In this document: one piece after another, positions 1-13,551 of the stretch | Position numbering within the stretch: position 1 is the first letter of the stretch | Layout of the letters: the number at the start of each line of letters is the position of its first letter | Origin: Clonostachys chloroleuca | Lineage: Eukaryota; Ascomycota; Sordariomycetes; Hypocreales; Bionectriaceae | Assembly: GCA_037952775.1 (NCBI GenBank) | Contig: JBANAY010000004.1 | Coordinates: 4,030,001-4,094,000, forward strand | DNA: 64,000 nucleotides | Direction: 5' to 3' | The notes under the pieces: model-generated | Database searches by the model: none | What the model was told of the DNA's origin: nothing | Seen by the model: the letters and a program-made list of their open reading frames with translations, nothing else | Translations under genes and position numbers: made by a program

Positions 1-219
1 CTCTAGGGCCTCTGAAGCAGCAGCTCTATGCACCAGCCGAATCATCGACGTCAATCACCCCAGCAGGCGCGATGCAGGCCTAGTTCCGCGTCTCTCGCGG
101 CTTGTCCCCGGTCTTACCTTTTTCCGAGAATTGACGACATCGCAACCGAGCACCTTCTAATTGCTCCTCGAGGCGATCAAGGCACAAACACCCCTCTCTC
201 TTGGAGTTAGGAAGGGAAG

Positions 220-2345
220 ATGTCGGCATTTGCGGCAAACCCTCTGCCCCAAGTGTCAGGATTCACTCAACGAAATCTCGATCGCCAGAGACTGCGGTCG
301 TATCACCCACATCCTACGAACCCCTCCCAGCACCACAATACTGCTATCGCGGCAGCAGCGGATCCGACGACCTCCTCGCAACCATCTCTCCAACCGACAA
401 CGAAAGCTCAGAGCCGGGACAAAGCGAAGCCTGGACCGATGGGCAGACGAACGGGGGCGCCGGACTGGAACGAGTTCTACAAAAATGGCCTCCCCTCAGA
501 AGTCATCGTGATCGAAGACACCCCCGAACCCGATACGAACGGCTCAATCAAAGATGTTGCATCATACCATATCATCGCACCTACGATACCTCCGCATAGC
601 GCAACAAAGAAACGGAAATACGAGGATGACTCTTCTTCGATATCGACCAGTGCCAAGATCTCCAGCAATCAGTCACTGCAAGCCTCGTCCAAATCAACAC
701 CATATGACGTCCCTTCACCCTCGACCTCCTCCAAAGATGCACGCGCTGCCAAAAAGAGAAGAACTCGGGGCCAAAACACAGTCGACCGCGACGGGACGCG
801 TCAGTCACCTAGTGTTGTTGGATACCAGGGATTATCGAAACCACCTGTCAAGGCGAGAGACGTAGCAGTTCGTCGCATTGTAGGTACCGCCTTCTTCACG
901 CTGATGGCGCGTTACTAACACCGCTCTAGGCCCCCGGAGCCGGCAATAGAAGAGTCGACGATGACGATGGCCATTACATTATTGTTCCAGACAGCCATGT
1001 CACTAATCAATGTGAGTGACAGCCCTCCTCGTCACAAGCTGGGTCACAGTACTTACGAAGGTTTAGTCCAAATAAAGCGCCTAATTGGTCAGGGAACCTT
1101 CGGAAAGGTCGTCCAAGCCAGGGACCTCGACAATAGCGATTCCGTCGCTATTAAGATAATTCGATCCGTTCAAAAGTATCGAGACGCCGCCAAGATAGAG
1201 CTTCGAGTCTTACAGACACTTCGGCAGAACGATCCAGACAATAAGTACAAATGCATCCATCTTCGAGATTGCTTCGACTTTCAAGGACATATTTGCATTG
1301 TAACGGAGCTGTTGGGCTGCAGCTTGTTCGACTTCCTCAAGGGAAATGGATTTGTACCGTTTCCAAACAGTCACATCCAGAGTTTTGCAAAACAGCTGCT
1401 GACCAGTGTCGCCTGTAAGATCACTTTTCCTCATGCACATTCATTCCATCACCAGAAGTCATTCTAACATGGAAGCAGTTCTTCACGATATCGGGATCGT
1501 CCATACTGACTTGAAACCCGAAAATATTCTACTGAAAGACGAGAAATACCAAACGTTCACCTACCACCGCAACATCCCTACATCTCGTACATCCTCGCCC
1601 CGACAAGCGAACCAAAGGAAGGTCTTGTTAGGTTCGGAAATCAGGCTTATCGACTTTGGGTCTGCTACTTTCAACGATGAGTACCATTCTTCGGTTGTTT
1701 CAACACGGCATTACAGAGCCCCCGAGATCATTATGGGCCTAGGCTGGTCTTATCCTTGCGACATTTGGAGCATTGGCTGCATTCTTGTCGAGTTCTATAC
1801 TGGAGATGCACTTTTTCATACGCACGACAATATTGAGCATCTTGCCATGATGGAAGCCGTGTTTGACGCGAGAATCGACCCGGATCTAGTCCGCCAAGTC
1901 AACAAATCAGGGTCTAAGAGTAGTAGTAACCCTGCCACGTATGTTCCCCCCAATGAACATGGTTTGTGCATCGATAATAACAAGTTGGTTGTTTTAGATA
2001 CTTCAAGCGTTTGAAGCTCAACTATCCCACGCCGGAGACTACTAGGGGTTCACGGAGATTTGTGCGAGCAATGAAGAAGTTAACGGTAAGTTGAGCTGGC
2101 CTCTTTCTCTTTGAAGATGTAACAGGGCTAAAACTATTCGATAGGAGACCATCCCGTCCACGAGCTCCTTCCTTCGCAATTTCCTCGATCTCCTGCAAAA
2201 GATGTTTGCATACGACCCAAGCCGCCGCATCACTGCAAAAGATGCGCTGCTCCATCCCTTCTTCCAGGTTGTTCTTCGAGACGATGGCACCGAAGCTGCA
2301 AGGATCGCCCTAGAAAAAGCACAGAGGTCAAGAGCAGTTGGATGA
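220..2345 (+). CDS. LAMMER (CLK/Kns1-type) dual-specificity protein kinase
   Basis: Dual-specificity kinase of the LAMMER family, which in fungi phosphorylates SR-type and other nuclear proteins and affects growth and morphogenesis (family knowledge). I assemble six exons: 220-879, 930-1011, 1067-1414, 1479-1938, 1998-2085 and 2145-2345, about 612 aa, all frames consistent with GT-AG introns. The first ~240 residues are Ser/Thr/Pro-rich and probably disordered. The kinase domain follows: glycine loop GQGTFGKVV, lysine in VAIKII, catalytic loop [15 protein letters not shown] in place of DFG context, and the activation segment [13 protein letters not shown] typical of CLK/LAMMER kinases. The family signature reads [11 protein letters not shown] (canonical EHLAMMERILG), so only its last part differs. 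Start ATG at 220 has a good purine context. Certain as to family; exon borders inferred by eye. Confidence 0.93.
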
Positions 2346-5300
2346 TTCTACCACTCGGCGTTAAGCAAATGATACACAAATACGCTTGCAGGGTCGCCTG
2401 GTTCATTCATTTCACATTCAAGGTCATCACCCTCGATCCAATGACCCTTACCAAGGGATTTCTGCAACGCCACTTGCGGATCCTGGAATAGCTGGATTTT
2501 CTACGAGCGGACAGCCACAATCCAATTCAACAAGAAGATACCCCCATTTAAACAAGCGAGACGGCCTCCCAGATGCAGGCCAAGCCGCACCGGCCTAGAA
2601 CCTCAAGCCCCACCCCCCAGGCGGTCATTATCCTACCGGAACGGTAGGAGAGGCTTATTCAATAAGCAATACTTGGCCTGGCTTGTTGTATCTCTTCTGT
2701 GGAGAATACTTCACTAACTCTTTCCCGTCCCCGAACAACCAAAGAAGCGTTCTTCGGTCCAACGATAGCCAGTTATCTTCTGGCTGAACAACACATTCAA
2801 TAACCAACAGTGTTAAGCCCCGGTTGGGTTCTACTTACTATTTTATAGAATGAGCGCCACGATGGATTTCACATACGATGCAGTGGGATGATGACGAGTT
2901 AAAGGAAAATCAAGAAGTTAGGCACCACACCGGCAACCTACAGACTTGCATATCAGATCTATGATATTAGCGACTAGGCACATGCATTGCTACAAACATC
3001 GAATAGTGAAGGTTTCATGTTCCCTAGACAACCATATGCAGGCTTGGACAGTTCCTCTCCCATCTTCGATAGTAGATAGCTCCACTGGTTTTCACCAAAC
3101 CTACATCTCTGGACGTCAGCGGCTCTTTGTTTCCTCTCACTCTGTTAATCAGCGACCTCTTTTAATGGTGATTCGGCTGGCAAATACTGCAGAATCAAAA
3201 TTAGGAGGGCAATCACAATGGCTTGCATCCATGTAATTTTGCTATTTCTCAACTAATTTTCTACAAAAAATCAGGATTTATTTGAGCAACACTCATTAAA
3301 GGACTTTGTGATCCTATGAATGCCATCCAGAACCACTTACTCCCCACAACTGCGCTTGTGTAGTTGCAAAGTCTCAAGCATTGGTTGCTGTCCTGGATAT
3401 GTGATCAATATGATTCGCTTGGTCTCGATGAGTCTAGTTGTCTCAATTTGCTCTTCTCCAAATCACCACAAGAGGCAGCAAGACCTGCGGATGAATATGG
3501 ACAGTCCCGAACCCAGAGATATCCTGGAAGGGTTCACCAAACCTATTCAAATGGGAATGTTCCCGAGTTGCTTATATCATTCAGCTTATTCGTTTTGCAG
3601 AAATACTGCATCACATTTCGTCTGCCAAGCATAAGGAGGCAATCTTTATATGGTAGAGAGATGAAATGCAACAAGGCTTGTTTATTTGGGAGCACGAGTT
3701 GAGCGGGCCTTTCTTCATATCACGGTCTTACTGTTATAGGTATGGATCAAATAGGATGCTTTGTCCAGTCTTCCTGAACGAAAAGCGATCACAACACTGA
3801 TTTCGGCAGATGAAGCCAAACCCACAAGGCTTAGTCGGCGGTAAGGGCGTGGTCTCGATCGGCCCCCAAAATCAGAAAGTAAGGAAGAACTTTATAGAAC
3901 TAAGACCGTACTATGGCTTGGACCTTGCTGGCAAGAGGTTCTAGCCTACCATCTACAGCGCCAACCCCAGACAAGGGATGTGGTAGAAGATTGGTTACGG
4001 GCAGATCAAGATAGAAATTGCCAGTGCCCTGAGTTGGGAATCTTGCGGCCATTTTCTTATCGTGGAAAACTAGGGTCAAGGTGAGAGACTTGGATTTGTT
4101 GACTGCTAATAGATCGTAAAGTCAGCTAGGGTTGATTCCTTTGGCTAGCGAGATACCGAGGCCCTATAGCATAATAATCTGGAGCTGATTTTGAAGCTGC
4201 ATGGTCGTAACTCGAATGCAGAGAGTATCAATTTTGTTCGACAAGATAGAATACTATGCCCAAGTAGTGTAAGATGAACAAAGTATCAGGAGCATACATC
4301 TTCTAGAAAGTGAGTAATGCGGAAAGTTTGTCTTATTCATTGTTCAGTCACAGTATACCACGCAATCAGAAAAGCCCATTCACATTTCAATGAAATTACA
4401 GAGACATATTGCTTAACGAGGTCTTAACTATCTTGAATCCGCTCAGGAATTTTATTATCATAACCATCAAGAATAAGTGCCAGCTTCTACCTGCATGATA
4501 GTTTGGATGTTACCCATGTACCATGCCATCAAAACATAACCTAAAGGCCGCAAGTGAACCTCTATTCGACGGGAAAGCAAAGGTTAGGGAATCACTATGG
4601 GAAGAGGTTCGCCTGCTTCGGAGGTTTGGTGGTAACATCTCTTGCACTGTTAACCTGCTTCATGAAACTCCTATCGTCAGAACGGCTTGCCTTCTGACTC
4701 GAATGCTGTTCCATGAATCTCAATTGGAAGGTAGACTTGGATATCTCATCAATCAAATTACTAAATGCGAGCCATCTTTCTCAAGGTCCTTGAACACTAT
4801 AATAATAGTGTCAATAAATCAAACTGTTCCTTCGGACGTTAGCCAACCCAAGCGGTTCCCACCTCTCATTCGACAGATTATGATATATAAACGAGAAAGA
4901 ATGGAGTAATTTCAATAGTTGAGCTTGAAAATAATATAAGTGAACCTTTTCACAGTATGATAATGTGTAGCAAGTTACTCAACGGAACCCACGCCACAGG
5001 ACTTGAACTCTTTTCTGAGCTCGAGTTTGAGAGGTGGGATTTGAAGGGCTGTTCATAAAATCTGCAGACAGCGATCTTATAAGGCATGTTGGGGAAGCCT
5101 CCTCAACATTGACAGTGTTTTCGCTTGTTTCTATACCAAACTTTGAAGATACACATCACCCTCTTGATACGGCATTGCAGTTGGTGTTCGTGCACGTTGA
5201 TGGGATGTATGTGAAATTGCTCGTGCTTTTCCCACCACGCAACATACCTGTTGACTACGTTCACACCAATCCCTACATGAGAGAGCATGGCCACTGAAGT

Positions 5301-6132
5301 TTCTTGAATGCGCCGAGACTTGCGTGCCTCGTGCTCTTAAGTCCTGGCTCAGGCATGCACTGGACCATCGTGAGAAGTCAAATGTATTCAACACGGCACG
5401 AGCGGCCGCCCTCAATGTCTGGCATTTGAATGGTTTCCATTACCGGCGACCTTGGGTGCGGAGGGGCATTGGTCACCACACCATAGTGCACTGTTTCTTA
5501 TCAAGGTTGTCCAACTGGAATGTTCGCGCCCCATTGCGGCTCAAATCGTTCATCGAAGAGAGCGGGGGTTGGGAGGAGGCAACGGTCCCCACGTTGGCCC
5601 TAGAATGTCAAGGTTAGGATTAAAGTTAGTTACATCGCGTGATCAAACACGTTGATGTCATGGGAATGCTCCATCCACCATGTGCTTTCATGATGCGGAG
5701 TAAGAAAGTATAGTGGGGGATCAAAATGATTTCAGCGGAGAAGGTCCGTTGAAGAGGGGAGATTGGCCAAAAAGGGGGAGGGGGAAAGAAGCTCCCAATT
5801 GAATGCTCAGGCTTGGAATGAACATTTTGACTTTGCCCAGAATACTCAATCGCTTCATGAAATGGAGAAAGCGATGTAGTTATGATGATGATTGTGCTCG
5901 TGGATGCTTGGATCTAGGTATAGGGTAGCCAGAATATGGAGATGCAATTAGCCCCGCGCTTGAGCCGTGTCGCGTCGCGTGTCAGCGACTGCCCCTCGTC
6001 ACTTTACGCGTCCCACTAGCAAATGGCCTGGATCGAATCTGCATCTTCTGGTACCGTTCAAACGGACAATCGTGCTGTACTCTCTCCATAAGCGGCAGAT
6101 TTCTTCCTTGCTTGACATCGAACATCGCAGTT
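2346..6132. other. gene-poor tract between kinase and thymidylate synthase
   Basis: No open frame here has recognisable protein features or a plausible exon structure. The longest open frames (for example 4523-4909 and 5324-5617, + strand) show no known domain, and I treat them as chance. Around 3046-3670 two stretches share several short words in the same order, which could be a very old degraded duplication. The last ~150 bases are presumably the thymidylate synthase promoter and 5' leader. Confidence 0.5.
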
Positions 6133-7182
<1,050 letters not shown>

Positions 7183-10100
7183 GAAGCTGGATCAGGGGAA
7201 GAATCAAGGGAAATAGAGGACGAAGCCGCTAGGAGTGAATACTGTTTCGCATTTAAAGTTAAAACGCACATTTGGGATTACTTGTTTATAGACGGAAATG
7301 TTTTATGATGCGCCATGGACATGATTGAGACATGCAATTACCAAACGCACAGCCTTGCCTTGGCCTTTTCTTTTGGCCACTAGTTAGTGATCTACCAATT
7401 GCTAGTATTAATAGACTTTCTCGAGAACAGCGGAAATGAGGAGGCTTGAGCGTGTGGCGAGCCCGAGAAAAAAAGGAACTCGGCTTCTTAGTCCCATGCT
7501 TCACACTATGTGCTTGAGCGAGCATGGTATCGCAGAGCTCACTGTCTTACGCCTCCTCGGCCCGAGACGAGGTCTACGATGATGATCTGACTCAATTGCA
7601 CCTATCTCGAGAATTGTCGTTGGTGAGGCTCTGTGCCCTCTTGGTATTCTCCACAGCTTGGCACTTGGCAGATGTCTTAGTGATTCATCTCGAGGCTGGG
7701 CGGAATGTCAGTGAACTCAAGCGGACAACAGGCGGACAACAGGCGGACTGATGGCCCACGATGCATGGAGATTTCGGGATAAAATTGGAGAGAAATAGTG
7801 CGCATCGCCTAGCCAGACATGTGACCATCTCCCGCTCACCATCTGAGCGACATCGCAGCAACGGCGATATGGTTTATTCGTCTGCCTGGAGGAGGGCTCC
7901 AGTTCGGCTTCGGCCCCTGTCAGCGTCGGGCCAGATGACTCGCGCATCGCGTGTTTGCCAAGCAGACAGGGTGCAGGGGGATTTAGAAAGAAAAGGCCTT
8001 TTCTGAGAATTCCCGCTGTTTCCTCTTGTCGTGTATTGCTGTCTTTGCCGGGTTCCCAGGACCCGGGCCGAGATGGTGGATGGAGTTGCACATGAGCCAG
8101 CGCGCGCTCGGGGCCGGCTGGAATGGGCAAGGGTTTGGCCACGAGAAGGACGAGTTTATACGTAATGGATACATGGCTGGACGCAGGATAGAATGAATTG
8201 ATCATCCATCGTACATATTTATAGATGCGCATGTATGTATGTCTGTAATACGGGCCTGGAACCAGAGCGATGGGAGAATTATGTTGCTTTCTCGAGATAG
8301 AGAGATGGGAAACCGGGAATGCCAATCACCCCGACAAGAAAAATTCTTTTCCTGGGGACTCCTCAAATGTTTGTTTCCCCGCAACCTGGAGTAGGTACTT
8401 TGTCAGTATGATCCTACTGTCTGGCGGTTGCTGGCCCCCATGACAAGCAGACTTGGTTGGATGCCATGATCCTTGTTGACTCGCATCCCCTGGCCGTGTT
8501 CCCTGGCCCTTCTCTCCCTTCCATGCTTGCAAGCTTTCCCTGTAATTTTTTTTTTTTCGCTTTTCATTTTTTATAAGTCCCATCAGATGTAATTTCACCA
8601 CGAGGATGCTTATTATGTAAATTAATGTATTAATGGGCCGCCAGCTCCAGGAGGGTGGCGATGGACCAGGGGGTTGGCTGGGAGTTCATCACGTCTTGAC
8701 CTTTTGGAAACCATGGCATGCAGGTCATGGACCTTGGAATGGCTGCATGGGCCTGAGGGCATCCATCCTTCCAAGTTTCGGGGAGCCAGATAACATGCCC
8801 AGATACAACGGGTTGGCATGTGGCTACGTCCTCTTGCATGTGCTCCCACTGCACCCAAGCCAATCTACCGCTCTACCACTGTAAATCTCTCCTGTTGCGC
8901 GCCGGAAGGGTGTGAAGGTGCCCCTCAGCCATGAAAGATGAGATCGGGAATGTCAATTGTTGGACACCTCCGACTGATGCTTGGCTGGCTGTCAGTCAAC
9001 CCCCCAGTTCCCCCTCAGAAGTCCGACCCCATGTCGGGTTACTCCAAGTGTGACGTACGGGGCACAATCCTTCGCCAATCATGGGCGCCGGTGAGCAGAT
9101 AGAGTGGGAATTAAACATTTGGGTGTGACGGCGAATTGGGCGCCTTCGGCACTTTATGCACGGGAGAGGAGGAGGAGGCCACCCTCGCGATGACGGCGGC
9201 TTACGACACCTAACATGCCACAGTTGAGGTTTCCCTTTTCTTTCTTTCTTTCTTCTTTGGCTCTTCTGCTCATCTGGATCAGACGGCCAATTCGCATTCT
9301 ACGCCAGCAGGCATTGTACAGCAGTGCTTTGACCCTGGCCAAGCTTCCGAGACGTGGGGACTCCACCATCCATCAGCCAGATGTTGGAGACGGACGGGGA
9401 CGGCCAGAGACAGGGACAAGGGCCAGCTGCCGTTAGTCATCCAGGCTGGCCATACAGGCTTTTGGGTTTGGCTCGCGATGAAGATCATGCTACTTCAACT
9501 CGGAAAAGACGGCACAGGAAATACACACGGGCTCCACCGTCGATGGCACTTCTTTTAGGCAGCCAAATTAATCGCAGCATGGCTGGCTGGTTTGGCCCTC
9601 GATGGCTTCTCCAAACGCTTGATTTGAAATCTCCGTCTGCATTAATTCACTCGTCAGCTTTTCGCGAGAAGCCATGATGGGGACGCCGTTGCGAAAAGTC
9701 GAAACGGCCAGTCCGAGAAAACGGGCCCTTTGTGTGTCTCCATCTTCTCTTCCTGGTCTGTCTCCGTGGGGTCTGGTGTGTGTTTGCCCGCGGGCGCTGC
9801 ATCGATGAATCAGCGCCGGGGATGTACCATGTATCAATGTATCTTATACTGTAGTAGTATTCCTTTTTCCTCGTCTGTGTCTGGACGGCCTAATTAGCGT
9901 TTTCTTACTGCGCAGATCTGGCTTGCGGCTGACCGCGCCGGCAAAACGAGCAGTGTTTTACATCTTGTCACACTGCATGTTGTGTACCGCACGTCCCGTC
10001 CCAGCCCAAAAGCATGTTCGACTCTCTTTACCCTTGTGGGCTAGCTGGGCGTCTAGGAAGAGCTAGGAGCCGACCTTTGTCGCTTCTTCTTCCTGGCCCC

Positions 10101-10192
10101 AGAATGTCGGAAGGATCCAGAGGCAAGAGAGTGGATTTGGATGATGCCGCACGCGACCAGGATGTGTAAGAGCAAGCAGACAAACAATCCCT

Positions 10193-10337
10193 CCCCACCA
10201 CCCTCGATCATCACACCACGAGACGGTTCGAGCGAGGGCCCAGTAGAAAAAAAAATACTTACCCCAGAACGGTGGGCTCAGGCCGGCCTTGGGGATACCG
10301 GGGATTGGTGGTGGGGATTGGGTTTCTCCTTCTGGGG
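10193..10337. promoter_or_regulatory. cluster of CreA-type GC boxes upstream of the MFS transporter
   Basis: Four matches to the SYGGRG consensus of the carbon catabolite repressor CreA/CRE1: 10193-10198 and 10262-10267 on the minus strand, 10311-10316 (GTGGGG) and 10332-10337 (CTGGGG) on the plus strand. CCGGGG at 10298-10303 is a fifth. The density just upstream of a sugar transporter suggests glucose repression. The motif is short and degenerate, so this is inference. Confidence 0.35.
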
Positions 10338-10347
10338 ACGAGCGTAG

Positions 10348-10355
10348 TATATAAG
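10348..10355 (+). promoter_or_regulatory. TATA box of the first MFS gene
   Basis: TATATAAG lies about 120 bases before the ATG at 10476, a normal spacing for a strongly expressed fungal gene. Confidence 0.55.
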
Positions 10356-10475
10356 CTCCCCCGGTGTAAGTCGGTCGTGCTCGGTTGCTCTGCTTTGTCT
10401 CTCCAGCCTCGTCACACACAGATTCTCCCTTCCCCTCAAGCTCCTTCTTGAGTCTGAATTCTCTTTCCAATCACA

Positions 10476-12936
10476 ATGTCCAAGGACGAGACCAAGGAGG
10501 GCGTTGCCCGAGAGGTCTCCCATGAGGAGAAGCACGTCGTCGACAAGGAGGTGCTGGATACGGCTGAGCCTGCCCATCGCCGCCAGTCTGCTGCCGTCAA
10601 CCTGGTCGAGAACCCCCTCAAGGTGAGCTCCGAATAGCCCAATTCCCCCAATTACCGTTTGATATCGTCCAATGCCTCGATATCTTTTGTGTACTGCGCC
10701 ATTGGGTGCTCCGCGATGCATCTTCCATCAGTACTAACCACTCTTGCCGCCCACAGCGCGTCTCAAAGGAGCAGAACCTTCTCGATGCAAAGGCATTCGC
10801 CGAGCAGCACGGGATGCCCGACAAGGCCGAGCTCTTTGGCAAAGCTGCCCTCGTAGCTCGCGACCTAGACGCCTTCAACACCGTCACTGAGCTCAACGAG
10901 GAGGAGCTCGCCGCCCTCCAGTACGAAAAGGACCACAAGTGGCATGGCCCCTTCATGCTGTGGTACTCAATTGGTCTCTGCGCCGTCGGTGCCGCCACCC
11001 AGGGATGGGACCAGACCGGATCCAACGGTGCCAACCTGTCCTTCCCCAAGGAGTTCGGCATCAACAGCGGCTCCCAACATGATGAGTGGATTGTCGGTCT
11101 CGTCAACGCCATCATTTTCCTGACTGCTGGTCTCATGTAAGCTCATTGAACCCGGATCAATCTGCGCTGGCGACTGACCTAGACATGCAGCGGTGCGTTC
11201 ATCGTTGATCCTCTCAACCACTACCTCGGCCGACGAGGTGAAATCTTCGTCACTGCTCTCTGCCTCACTGCCACCCCCATCGGCTCTGGTTTCGCCAGGA
11301 CGTGGCAGGAGCTCTTCGCCGCCCGATTCGTCATGGGTATCGGCATCGGCGCAAAGAACGCCACTGTCCCCATCTACAGTGCTGAAATGGCCCCTGCCCG
11401 CGTCCGTGGTGCTCTGGTCATGTTCTGGCAGCTCTGGGTCGTTGCTGGTACGTTCTGATGCCTTCGATAATATCTAAACCACTTCAGTTCAGTTCTAACG
11501 AGTATTCTTGCAGGTATCTTCCTCGGTTTCTGCGCCAACGTCATCGTCAAGGACACCGGCGACATCGCATGGCGTCTCCAGCTGGGATCCGCCTTCATCC
11601 CCCTCCTTCGTCCTCGGCGTCGGCATCTTCTTCTGCCCCGAGTCGCCCCGTTGGCTCATGAAGCACGGAAAGATCGCCAAGGGCTTCGAGTCCATGAACC
11701 GCCTCCGCGCCCACCCCATCATCGCCGCTCGCGACTACTACTACTCTCACATCATCTACGAGGAGGAGCTCAAGGAGGCCGCCGGCGCTGGCTACTTCTC
11801 CCGTCTGTGGGACTGCTTCCGTATCCCCCGAATCAGGCGCGCAAACTACGGTGCCTCCACTGTCATGCTTGCCCAGCAGATGTGCGGAATCAACAGTATG
11901 TCTCCCTCTATGAACTGGTTATTGCCGATGGCTTGGAACACTCAATACTGACGCGCTTGGTAGTCATCTCCTTCTACAGTTCAACTATCTTTGAGGAGGC
12001 TGGTTACCTGCCCACCGAAGCTCTGTACGCCTCTCTGGGTTACGGTGCTATCCAGGTCGTGTCGACCATCCCTACTCTGTTCCTGATTGATACCAAGGGT
12101 CGACGAACATTGACTCTCGCTGTAAGTTTTCCCAGGCTAGCCCCTATCATAGAAATGAGGTTGCTAATACATCGGTCTATAGACCTTCCCTGGAATGTGC
12201 ATCTTCCTGCTTGCTGCTGGTCTTTCCCTGTTGAAGACCGACGGTACCCGTGCTGAGAAGCTCGCACCCGTTGTCCTGTAAGGCTTACTTCACATGACCC
12301 ATGATCGAGACCGAGCGCTAACTGGCATCCGCTAGGTTCATCTACCTCTTCACCATTTGCTACTCTCTCGGTGAGGGACCCGTTGCCTTCCAGTACTCTG
12401 CGGAGGTTTTCCCAACCATTCAGCGTGAACAGGGCATGGCCTGGGCTGTGTGCATCAGTGAGTAGCTCCCATTTCCATGAGTCGATGTCTCTTTACTAAC
12501 CTTCAATAGACAACACTTTTGCCGGTGTCCTCAGTCTTACCTTCCCCCCTATGCGAAAGGCCATGACACCTACCGGAGCTTGTAAGTAACAAATCTCTGA
12601 TCAAGTGAGACACCCGCTGACATACATTACAGTCGGATTCTACGCTGGATTGAACCTGATAGCCTGGTTCATGATCTTCTGCTTCGTTCGTGAGACCAAG
12701 CAGCTGACTCTGGAAGAGTTGGACCGTAAGTACTCCCTTCCACACAACTTGTCGTATAAAATATTCCGAGACTAATAACCAAAACAGAGGTCTTCTCCGT
12801 CCCAACCAAGGAGTTCATCGCCTACGAGACCAAGGTGTGGCTCCCATACTTCATCAAGCGCCACATCTTCCGCAAGAACATCCCCAAGCCTCCCCCCATC
12901 ATCGAGAAGGCCGGAAACACCTCCGACTCCAACTAA
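10476..12936 (+). CDS. MFS sugar/polyol transporter (Sugar_tr family), one frame break
   Basis: Plasma-membrane proton symporter of the major facilitator superfamily, probably for a sugar or polyol. Ten exons: 10476-10622, 10757-11136, 11191-11447, 11514-11895, 11964-12121, 12183-12277, 12336-12457, 12510-12581, 12633-12725, 12788-12936. Family marks: [12 protein letters not shown] at the end of TM1, LGRRGE in loop 2-3, CPESPRWL after TM6, the MCGIN block of TM7, DTKGRRT in loop 8-9 and [15 protein letters not shown] in TM10. It is clearly paralogous to the gene at 59815-62049. Odd: within exon 4, near 11599-11609, the frame must move (one base too many or two too few) to go from [11 protein letters not shown] to the FFCPESPRW block. 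Substrate cannot be read from sequence. Confidence 0.9.
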
Positions 12937-13551
12937 TTGGAAGGGGATATTTTTCCAAAGCCGAGAAGGATTCTTTTCTAGTCTTCATCATCGCTTGGGG
13001 GTTGTGTAGGGCATATTTAGCTGGTGGTTTCATAGAATCTCTAGATACCCGAATCATAGAACTAGAATGCTCTATAAGAAATAGTACATTGAGAGTTGTC
13101 TAATAAATTGAAGAAATTGGCGTGAAGTAGACTGACTGCAACTGAGTCCCTGCTTCTGAAGTGTCTCTGAATCCTCACGAGCCATACCCATCCAAAGGTG
13201 TGACATCGTGGCAAGGAATGATAGCTGGATCGACTATATAAGGTAGAAGGACCAATCTACTATTGCTCAAGAGTGCTATTAGATTGAGCTATCTTATTTG
13301 TTGCCATTGGGCTTAGAATCACGAATTCGTGATGCTAGCCATTGGAATAGGCTTCCTAACACTCCTCTTACACTGATACAACATGAAGCCAATGTCGAGT
13401 CCTAAAAAATGCGATTCTACAAAATGATAAGCTTGACTGAATATTAGAAACTTAATGTTTCAAGTTCTGACATACGGGCTTCTACAGGAGGCCCTTCCAA
13501 GTCCAATCCATTAACTTCGTGCTACCTAAAATGTTACCTCGAACTGATAGT
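12937..13551. other. intergenic, convergent 3' ends
   Basis: Separates the convergent MFS transporter and HET/ZZ genes. AT-rich 3' flanking sequence; no gene-like frame. Confidence 0.5.

Larger units (their letters stand above)
7183..10475. other. long intergenic region, no gene seen; 3' part is the MFS promoter
   Basis: 3.3 kb with no frame that looks like a protein. It holds a (TTTC)n-type pyrimidine tract near 9235-9260 and a T run followed by T/C-rich sequence near 8547-8575. The last 300 bases look like the promoter of the downstream MFS gene, with a TATA element and several GC boxes of CreA type. An untranslated RNA or a fast-evolving small gene cannot be excluded. Confidence 0.45.

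Noticed and set aside
4985..5030. GGACTTGAACTC, which looks like the T-arm of a tRNA on the minus strand
   Set aside because: The five flanking bases on each side cannot pair, so there is no T-stem.
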